Shown here: in pieces, positions 62,701 to 64,000 of the stretch
How positions within the stretch are numbered: the stretch's first letter is position 1
Layout: each line of letters begins with the position of its first letter
Assembly: GCF_000389965.1 (NCBI RefSeq)
Contig: NC_021191.1
Span: 559,501-623,500 of the forward strand
Direction: 5' to 3'
DNA length: 64,000 nucleotides
Source of the DNA: Actinoplanes sp. N902-109
GTDB taxonomy: Bacteria; Actinomycetota; Actinomycetes; Mycobacteriales; Micromonosporaceae
Position numbers and translations under genes: made by a program
The notes under the pieces: model-generated
Database searches by the model: none
What the model saw: only the letters and a program-made list of their open reading frames with translations
Told to the model about the DNA's origin: nothing

Positions 62701-64000
62701 TCGGCGCCCGCCGGTTTGCGGATCACCATGACGTCGACCTCGCCGAGGTCGTAGCGCCGGTTCGGCTCGGCCGGCTCCGCGGTCCCGGCGGCCATGGCGT
62801 CCGAGCTCCCGGCGGCCATGGCGGTCGAGGCGTCCAGGACCCGGCCGTCCGGGCCGACGAGCAGCACGCGGGCGTCGTCGGGTGCGGGCAGGGCGTCCGG
62901 CGTCGCGGCGATCCGGGCGCCCGGGGGCCGGCCCAGGTCGATGTGGTGCACACCCTGCCCGTCGCGGTGCAGGGCGACCGCATGCCCGGTGCCGCCCGGG
63001 CGTCCGGCCAGGACGTACGCGGTGGTGCCCGGCGCGCTGTCGAGCAGGGCGTCGGTGACCCGCTGCCACGAGCCGACCGGCTGCCAGCGCCGGTCGGAGA
63101 TCCCGGGCAGCGTGCTGCGCGGGTCGAGATCCTGGTCGTCGCGGGGGCGGCCGGTGGCCAGGCCGTCGGGGTGCTGGGTCCGGGCGAGGCGGCGCAGCGT
63201 GGTCACCGCGGCGGCGTGGTCGCTGCGGTGCTGCGGCGGCACCGAGTCCACGACGTCGACGAGCGGGGGCGCGGTGCTGGGCCGGAACGTGATGCGCCCG
63301 TCGGCGTCGACGTCCTGGCGCAGGTCGATGATGCCGGCTGCGGGACCGGCCGGCCGGTGCGTGACGACGCCGTCCGGCGTGTGCACCCGGATGGTGCGGC
63401 CCAGCGTCTCGGCTGCGGTGTCGGCCACGACGCCGTACGCCGCCCGCTGCCGGAGGATCTCGGTGGGGTCGTCGATCGCCGGGGTCGCGGTGCCGGTCGC
63501 GGCGACGATGAAGTGGCCGTGCTCGTAGGGCTGCGCGACCCGCCGCCGGCGCAGCCCACCGGCCCGCGGCCCGTCCAGCCGCCGGCCGGTTTCCAGGACG
63601 TCGTCGCGCAGCTCGGTCGCGGGCCGGTCGGTTGCGGTGGCCAGCGCGGCCAGCAGCGAGCCGTCCCGGACCGGCGGGGCCAGCTCGGCCACGGCGTTGC
63701 CCGCGGCGAGGAAGTCACGCCCGATGGCCGCCGCGGTGGAGGAGGCGGGCAGCTGGCTGATCGTGCTGACGCCGATCGGCAGTCCGACATGGACACCCGA
63801 GTACGACAGCGGGGCGCGCTGCTCGATCAGCTGCGCGCTGACCTCCTGGTACGGCCGGGTGTCCGGGTTCGCGGTGAGCTGCTGGAACGCGGTGTTGGTG
63901 CGGGCCGGGACCTGGTCCCGCGGAAGCTTGGGGGCGCGCCCGAACGCCGCGGCCGACGAACCGCCCGAGGGTGCCGAACGGGCCCGGCTGAGCCGGTACA
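44718..64000 (-). CDS. Giant modular protein, 'lonely Cys'-type, probable secreted effector (5' partial)
   Basis: One uninterrupted leftward frame runs from the window edge to the stop at 44718: at least 6,426 residues, with the true start beyond base 64000. GTG 63692 is just the first start-like codon. The recurring unit of ~170 residues reads: GFP-x-xx-GD entry strand, a central strand often with H, then LA-x-L, then a strand followed by LSC-S/D-x-G, then G-x-x-DF, an aromatic GH-x-G-xx-Y-xx-T and a closing strand. I count about 17 units; four keep the Cys (near 62335, 61831, 54670, 48970). The N-terminal third also holds a helical block (60640-61560), a large beta-rich region (about 57500-60500) and an Arg/Gln-rich coiled block (56800-57420). 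Linkers are Pro/Ala-rich or acidic. No membrane segment is seen. Giant actinobacterial proteins of this kind are annotated 'lonely Cys domain-containing', as I recall. Secretion by type VII is inferred from the neighbours. Confidence 0.85.
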   Translation of the reverse strand, partial: YRLSRARSAPSGGSSAAAFGRAPKLPRDQVPARTNTAFQQLTANPDTRPYQEVSAQLIEQRAPLSYSGVHVGLPIGVSTISQLPASSTAAAIGRDFLAAGNAVAELAPPVRDGSLLAALATATDRPATELRDDVLETGRRLDGPRAGGLRRRRVAQPYEHGHFIVAATGTATPAIDDPTEILRQRAAYGVVADTAAETLGRTIRVHTPDGVVTHRPAGPAAGIIDLRQDVDADGRITFRPSTAPPLVDVVDSVPPQHRSDHAAAVTTLRRLARTQHPDGLATGRPRDDQDLDPRSTLPGISDRRWQPVGSWQRVTDALLDSAPGTTAYVLAGRPGGTGHAVALHRDGQGVHHIDLGRPPGARIAATPDALPAPDDARVLLVGPDGRVLDASTAMAAGSSDAMAAGTAEPAEPNRRYDLGEVDVMVIRKPAGADGTPGPVIGVGFPTRRGDRALFETSMPAIDNAQPDTYVQDSADGSQTLPVPWGGRDGLGDRQMFFVQAHAEPTSFRIRLKNADGTPGRVVPVNGDQLADLVDQTRAVEQSRSGKQSPLLFLSCSAAQLASEGGAVFDFLRTAARQHGHLGEAYGATGTLRAGTPLRIEDGGHLVQFRNPNADAPRVPVVTAVAQAPGRLGDPASTVTPVSMGGDVTTQPVAAGLLFTDAEDPGQAATAEHFPARADRYTVFSHADAYHLRPEGRRVTAGELARRIRADPRWAGKPVVLMACDTAADRDNGFAAQLAPELPGTRIVAPVATAWATSDGHAVVTPATDYDTDGRPVVAAPTAATRFLEFVHADGRTTVTDLPYVLGTDADLGAVDPAGVAAEIGFDAEEARQDARDTARQLQPLLDAITPLLADAAPADRLHRDAIQLAGQLRSLADQIDDVHSELGARTTALWSQSRAVQQAADRARDRFPDSAAGRDLRSRAVSAAADVRAADAPIRSALADAAGARADLDAVRRNADRAVADAVRARRTLATLGRFHRHFTSLITAGQAAADRATAAERTAAELAADPAGTRTDDLRLAQAFAAAHGARLSTNRDRDLRDQLDRAFHDHVGDVRAQTRDLRALLDGTADRLDEVEQDVPGAVAAHEEAVEHLSEAQDLLRTPEQSLAGALDAAAELGVAETAAESDEDGDPPADLLIEAPDDRMSASRFIEDADSIGVAVTTEGDVAVPAPAAVVQGLPPYLRESRTLGLAEQLHPTEGAPIAAVVRGLAPGIAGTDLATLAEDARLDIDQFLGAGRPYAVTVDGRPAELTVTATLAWPEVTVREAATKPAKATTKTEGVARHSIRHGRAEHIEPKATVTAVPGMIAGVGATLPTRPAVTRSTAQRTAYTTTTTVEVQERVDVRVPIVFHATLTFPDGTSTDPVRADGTVALRVPTALTRPPALPETLPADTPSPAAEPPRRFGLESLVSRPTDGSYFNQVEKLLADQGLGDITRIGAPGREVLQQFLGDANLAANLAKMVVTDPADQHRGWVSSAPLLRSPARGWRRLFPGRDRQIQMRLVARQVQVVESVDTATHVDTTAFTGENTDTTSADRPVTVWGLAGGGTDIPPLTLLVAPKVSAARTGATTQEIKEEISNRQTLTATGPAVRYQTVYDLQVRTLGNPARTLDGSVHTLQWTTRDRVKDSALDPDRDHAGWRGRRGPDRTHFAPPQLEQGESFGGAFIDDLSGGDRIYESIVEALRSVPGHHTFTLESDAFLRTFDDPALAKGLTATVQAILSRDAEAKQRLSNRQLRYVLDRIVGPGLEIPLVKRGRFFTHTSVVTVGGRLSDLSDGELTERGTLQADDKRKNKTTTTTGRERTRTTELSLEARVLGPVGRAFSTLLGGPRISRTSARGHEVGLRQGHVTDSRSGPELGPDGDLTDQPMREFAATLQLSATVRASVRTNDNFQRITPGRPGRGLPRDVAVVDYRPRAFPVSVRMLVPEHRVTRTRPDVLPTVTPRDREWIAGPGPLNAVTGGYPLGLDGARIEAFRGVEHLQDAVKETLAEAAQDDIYVFPDGRNSTAVANNLSPELLTTNPELFSRPLALSNLGHDRRLSTGDADARVRLRPTNPKPLGTTEFERVKHVLSGGASVGGKRGRSYEISTSITGVASVTGPGVVSDDVTANPGGVLVASLTPWQRTWGTVKERGLAGVTKLRLGHGPERKVLVQLDVEAEVYAEAQHRTTLDPLGVVPAGRGTAAQRFTMPGAVLMWMTPQQLRDLQQYDEQQRRGSDAERLADKHRQEAAQQQADLAAARAELQAGHDREPADLARRQQRELRDARDFANRVRKDNARGERDLRRSQAEALRALRARVAPGDWTGLRQILDLQRAQARELHAFRQGAARRDRAVADAVAARPARQQAEREAAAARRRARSAELTTQQQDRQAALVRRQQRETDLVRDAHRDRAQALETTPPPPPAAPVGDLPAPVTPGRPASLGLGGVLTPLDLTGVVTQLRDAIAEQAGPDIADALLPESPLDQPHDNVRMVQSFLGKADHHLGSALNGGRSLPVRLEGRFRGHTYHVTLTADFVNQPQFTGIDQATELSVSDSTTVRDADTAGRGRTLASVSVTGRAQGTWTEAGAAPGETPATGFLGGGYVGTANLGVTSTKDSKHDEVELEQSLTVKGPVARFAGDLGFTVTVTGHDLPADGITVTTRHPVQVHTIPGDTRPLPRGDRPLGHAGRPVRLPLRDLTDDARERWRTAEDRHQTLPGRGRFAVEHVLADLGNLHDAAAQAVTGSGAEVDEATRTALRDGLTVTNLKAALEGGMTEGRFVLPLGKAGRDLIVDARIRPRPRFAHADARVELGGGRHHDREHKLERATGNTYAVKMNGPVAGGGVNHPAETKDVGERHPFDAVNASTFYEQPIYRTDPDRGLKVENTLPGQSVGELPATGEDTDKLTRSLAYDVEFRFIARAPDGSRPAGTQLAIADAVTIRMPDAEAQARTGVELPPSLRRSALDLARRGEEWTADPSSGTAEQAWWAAHRRHEAELDAVRAATLSLDDVRTVPLRNSQGSVIGVGFPSTTGDETIMSRFAAAGTGEVDTYRSFTGTPDGPHTDEPAPWGAARPVYVDVHGDDSAFTLGLRNGGTIRVPGATFAELAAQAGALQGSTTGPVAPVLLLSCDTGRLRQQGGAAHDFHETLRGIRDGHTQTYAPTARLYTNPNSEGTARIGVAGRIVAFGLQPAAPPPLTRDSAPRARNAAADSWTARPPQRPLPPIDNSVTAQDIRMVAVENEQGTTIGLNFPLSDGDRAVMSRANRAARDGLFSVPSRRRPGAIADVRAPWHDDMHPPRIVNTWTSGDGYAIVRHHDRGLIRVDGATLARLTQEEGLFAGPNADVTPTVLFGSSSGARNAPGGLAHDFAEWAYRNADHVAAVYAPDAETDLRTVPDRVYLPQDGDFREFKPIEQDIEIESVYSDPEPEEPPTPTAPQPSAPAPAPAAPQDQPEPVPPARVLSGRDGTGFGFSLVTNPALNRELSAYAEALDDTDVLVVETAIGGDQVDRQSRPAPWAPGAERAAGKPVFVYVQRAANGPGFRVPARSGATTMVAPRDLVGHLQQQPGFRELDRSAFNRPMVLVVLGPRGGLTPAEAHDVLAGQIASGGYRAIYHPTGAHAEVRPLVRRGGAGLVVRDGGFALVRGPRLSDVTHHELPGDRGLALPLPGDPADVTAGGQVTGTPRGTSSYAIAVAGDGVRVWVQARNGRKLEVTGADLAHLVAQHPRVAELLAAGRTNILLGSPQAGLRDEPGSVGHDFATALPIDPARQAVQATTGPVLWTASGRIGMVAGRPPARMAADPQPAPAAGAPTGTVPAGSTTTIPAGSGATPATQPAATSPGPAGTASDGESTDEDSDDQLSEAPDTDDDSEAPDTDDDSEAPDTDEDSDDGDAAGTANDHENDSDEEVDEEVDEHVIREPRRLRDADGRVFGVSYAVDGKHRTAIATWAASHRAADHAAVLSYPGTAGTGTPHRVVPGWAGSKGRRPFVVHFDLSDGRSATVPTRGGLRTLSPADVIRLVNGTGLLDVRGAGPATSLVLLAPYAGFHAGPGNLGHDVFAAARALFDYRGDLYATQTSVTATGTSLALDHHGDFAAMLPAPTETAAVPVPADPVRDLPIVDDLRIADLRTPLLLGDGNGGLSGIGFPRDATDEAEMRAAHQAAQQPTIREFDPGTGQLTEVPAPWRRRAAVFTVNAAAASPRYVQVARADGSVVRIGGRTLAALVAEAQRMVNRRPARTTDIVLWPSRAGTTVRPGQVAFDFLRHLSTQEQFTATVWAANGSVTLPGGRVHVPAGSRFRRFDVVGSGSHAAMQAASDVPGEPGEFAFLYATPSPEASPAPSPPLSPAADVTDDLDAHVEYLGGDDDTLSDLDDDELSDDEDEPVAVPSHVPFDDALNGPGATPDQPPAPSHPAPGHAAPGHAAPSHAAPGHPAPPPASGPAPHFSAPVPVPDAAVPATPAPDTTTAPGPAPAPVVDPELANADVVTLFAGSAPAGVAFPTSSVGGRLAQSTISLLELDSSPDYYQGTSDGSTGRLVRKPWSGTPPFFYVVADADTQTFTVRVGTNRSVTVPGEQLFALAFNAGALTGMRAGSRTPVLFFSGNAGRIPTTGGAAYDFMTALWRMGHRGEGYAATRRLDLLTGASMSLAVSDNGSLVRIEELPTLHPSLAPVTDNLRLADVRHVVTPGPDGRVVVAFPRSTSDDDSAISLAGLAGTTYRRYAGRRDEGTPMFESAPWWTAAGAPVAVDAVNAGVGHVFAFARGRGPIRIDGATLARLSAEAGVITATGRPAPVVLFTSYSGARWKPGGVAYDFTNRLQQHHGFQGTIFAPDSRLVVSPQGATLEDDGIFVSFDRRQTSVPAPGQPAAQPPAPAPAPAPAPAPAPATGPSPHDPLHTTQAGSFTWRDVYYVVTTDRNGREVGIAFPSSSGDTAIMTADDRDIAHNELDYYYSYPGEHSHSGVELRTPFRGRRGLGGRDLILLDAHADPQHFHIKLRDGRRAALNGRQMAQLFAQIRPLQTFARSGRVSPFLFLSCSAGRNDAPGGAIYEFMAAIRGWGHEGEGYGATQRLVVHTSRRNALGVHRQGELRQFGVVPQFTPGHFPTGLSAQPVADQHFWYTPWTGSEPPAREAQPLPDPEPPLRVETSRPGPGTPRVRAVLDPRGRAFGVALAADQDYLNDIRTFSDNLGDDALDLVRHYHKNALGDWEITEKHNPWGGDRPRPGGRPLMIFVEREPNGENFVVAGTDGRPTVIAPRELPAILHANDDFRRIDDSAFNRPLALLMPDVHTGIDEHAAWISKAAAEFLEGQIAVGGYRPVYRATSGIFFSGKNWSLLRTTDAEFELVREPRLDDLVVRTLDGGRGIALPLPGDPADVTGRIVPAAAGRPAGADLIVAVAGNGTEVWAQAKGGRKLVLDGTTFGRLAASHPLVRRALDDPAGPGILLASPGAGGRNDTGRTGYDFALGLGTDTGARRIHATPGTSVADTADAVRMAALHSDDVRSLVMKSSDSYPGEVGVVFPTPAQYYYSTPGGVNEWANSTGVYTMKHFGDRHGMVLSPEPAWAQTEEMPVVVLLGSADGRTFAMRGGQTDRPLTLPVNELARVLAASPAFRSVAGRDPDKPIIAMLPGTFSAARAGRAAESLSAGLRRRGYFRTVHALVGSEMLDTGRLTVPTWQTTVKPGPLLPRHVAMHPVFYRDGQLAGIDFPSKIGDLATDTQYLYNTDVGGPLTYTSVASSSTDTGTAHQLRDAKERWDALIFAHGSTRAMAVVMRHGGDKFLVKGDTIVDLMHSAGYLKAFSPAKFRGFTGIICLVGTQKWPDGPMSDFARRLHALGDHRPVRGAGGSVLLVPKGSTSVDGMGEYSVFPPAGEILPEDPSLGTVADEPDWFEPGTAPVADPAPAPAPPEPVIPTAPADLRLEDVRVQRLTDEAGRIAGYGFPIDGTHADAMSEVGIGSPEFRTYRGAVGRGPATSHDVPWRTGFPAFSLLVTDDLQVWQKGVGEVRVPPATFARMLLDAGLLELPGVGRHTPIVLWQSAAAEHLDGAEPAGLLHDALRAGGHRGQLFAPTTRLVMDADGAALADGGQFRSYGDAPDLATDSGPETALVEPGEEAAEPASAYSWAPDAAYAPPPPPPPAQPKPPRPQPAAAPPRPQPAAAPPRPQPAAAPPRPQPAAAPPRPQPAAAPPRPQPAAGQPQPARPQTQPPRPQPQAPAAQPAPAAQPAPAAQPSPAAPAAPTPAAPQPQGPQQPAPAAVPVSPVPLDSVRHVVVRRDDKIIGMGFPSGSYGRDRVRDYVTSVDANHDRYARYDRHGNNATAYATPWGGRSGLSPIRAFWVDVSATATSFKLESAGSGHERLMFNGTALADLVLASGALHGSRSGLRSVVVLFGSATAKTAEAGGSGFDFLTRLRQFGFTGDVYGATGSFHSNSSAGSVLVGEYRRFGVDGGKYTRIGAS
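45511..45671 (-). repeat. 27-bp tandem repeat encoding PPRPQPAAA
   Basis: Five full and one partial 27-bp copies; the frame is kept, giving the nonapeptide PPRPQPAAA. The first three copies (plus-strand order) use GGC codon complements and the last three GGT, so the array consists of two homogenised groups, a sign of recent duplication. It is a flexible, possibly glycosylated linker. Confidence 0.9.
48760..49360 (-). other. Giant protein: module with His...Cys pair
   Basis: His at 49119-49121 (LDAHADP) and Cys at 48969-48971 (LFLSCSAGR), 50 residues apart. It is the last intact pair toward the C-terminus. Confidence 0.65.
49415..49465 (-). repeat. 6-bp repeat encoding (Ala-Pro)n
   Basis: About eight copies of GGTGCC/GGTGCT on the plus strand give an Ala-Pro run in the giant protein, a rod-like spacer between modules. 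Confidence 0.8.
50771..50850 (-). repeat. 15-bp repeat encoding HAAPG/HPAPG
   Basis: About five copies of a unit like GGGGCTGCGTGACCC encode the pentapeptide H-A-A-P-G in frame, in a linker of the giant protein. Confidence 0.8.
52411..52484 (-). repeat. 27-bp repeat encoding acidic SEAPDTDDD
   Basis: Nearly three copies of a 27-bp unit give the acidic nonapeptide SEAPDTDDD inside a long Asp/Glu-rich linker (about 52310-52520). The resemblance to calcium-binding or stalk regions is only compositional. Confidence 0.8.
54480..55030 (-). other. Giant protein: module with His...Cys pair
   Basis: His at 54816-54818 (VDVHGDD) and Cys at 54669-54671 (VLLLSCDTG), 49 residues apart. The neighbouring unit just after it (C-terminal side, near 53990) has Ser in place of Cys (VLFGSSSG) and no His. 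Confidence 0.65.
56800..57420 (-). other. Giant protein: Arg/Gln-rich coiled block
   Basis: About 200 residues dominated by Q, R, A, E and D (for example LRDLQQYDEQQRRGSDAERL), ending in a Pro run (ETTPPPPPAAP). It probably forms a rod or dimerisation arm. Confidence 0.6.
60640..61560 (-). other. Giant protein: Ala-rich helical block
   Basis: About 300 residues of Ala, Arg, Asp and Gln with no Pro-rich breaks (for example DAEEARQDARDTARQLQPLL), likely a long helical bundle or coiled coil between the Cys module and the beta-rich region. Confidence 0.6.
61570..62040 (-). other. Giant protein: module with HADA...MACDT pair
   Basis: The most compact Cys-bearing unit. His is encoded at 61944-61946 (FSHADA) and Cys at 61830-61832 (VVLMACDTA), 38 residues apart. 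GFAAQLAPELPGTRIVAPV follows, like the G-x-A...APV element of secreted cysteine-type domains. Confidence 0.6.
62160..62700 (-). other. Giant protein: first full module with His...Cys pair
   Basis: His at 62496-62498 (VQAHAEP) and Cys at 62334-62336 (LLFLSCSAA), 54 residues apart. GGAVFDFLRT, GHLGEAYGATGTL close the module. Confidence 0.65.

Noticed and set aside
63692..63694. GTG 63692 as the start of the giant gene
   Set aside because: The frame continues upstream to the window edge with protein-like sequence (for example GVHVGLPIGVSTISQLP), so this GTG is an internal valine.
63203..63796. Separate 197-residue minus-strand gene at the right edge
   Set aside because: It is in another frame of the giant gene, which stays open to base 64000; its translation is Arg/Ser/Pro noise.

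Overview
The window is high-GC DNA (roughly 70% or more) with dense, often overlapping genes, GTG starts, probable leaderless promoters, ECF sigma/anti-sigma pairs and secreted or lipoprotein genes. Gene content (fused CDP-alcohol phosphatidyltransferase, GT2-TagF polymerase, coiled-coil cell-wall proteins behind c-di-AMP riboswitches, type VII secretion-associated proteins) points to a mycelial actinomycete, most likely Micromonosporaceae (Actinoplanes-like). That assignment is inference from gene families. I saw no rRNA, tRNA, prophage, insertion sequence or CRISPR array.

Layout. 1-5.4 kb: cell-envelope polymer genes (a CDP-alcohol phosphatidyltransferase cut by the window edge and a GT2/CDP-glycerol glycerophosphotransferase fusion), then an orphan MalK/UgpC-type ATPase. 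5.5-6.9 kb: a membrane protein and an RsbW-like ATP-binding protein. 7.0-10.2 kb: beta-phosphoglucomutase plus a GH65 disaccharide phosphorylase/hydrolase. 10.2-11.5 kb: gene-free, repeat-rich DNA. 11.5-12.9 kb: a frameshifted aldo/keto reductase coupled to an acetyltransferase. 13-15.6 kb: two divergent paralogous secreted coiled-coil/M15-like proteins, each behind its own c-di-AMP (ydaO-type) riboswitch. 15.6-18 kb: a TagGH/Wzm-Wzt-type polymer exporter and a divergent TetR gene. 18-25 kb: a GGDEF-EAL protein, a GH76 glycosidase, two small exported proteins and a TPR-like GGDEF protein. 25-29 kb: small exported proteins, a DUF1996 protein, a lipoprotein and an ECF sigma/anti-sigma pair. 29-35.4 kb: MFS efflux pump with TetR, cysteine-dioxygenase-like/rhodanese pair, neprosin-like protein and a second ECF/anti-sigma pair. 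35.4-40.6 kb: a YtfQRT-YjfF-type sugar ABC transporter with LacI-type palindromes and a DCC thiol oxidoreductase.

40.8-64 kb: the most unusual region is one leftward, probably coupled transcription unit. It starts with a giant gene that leaves the right edge of the window (at least 6,426 residues seen here). The protein is a chain of about 17 related modules, four of which keep a His...Cys pair, joined by Pro/Ala-rich and acidic linkers, with two long helical blocks. It is followed by two pairs of paralogous genes arranged A'-B'-B-A (B type resembles type VII secretion-associated proteins), then a GT60-like GlcNAc transferase. The four junctions from A' through to the glycosyltransferase overlap by 1 or 4 nt. 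I read this as a secreted, possibly self-processing or glycosylated giant effector or surface protein with its dedicated accessory genes. The function is inference.
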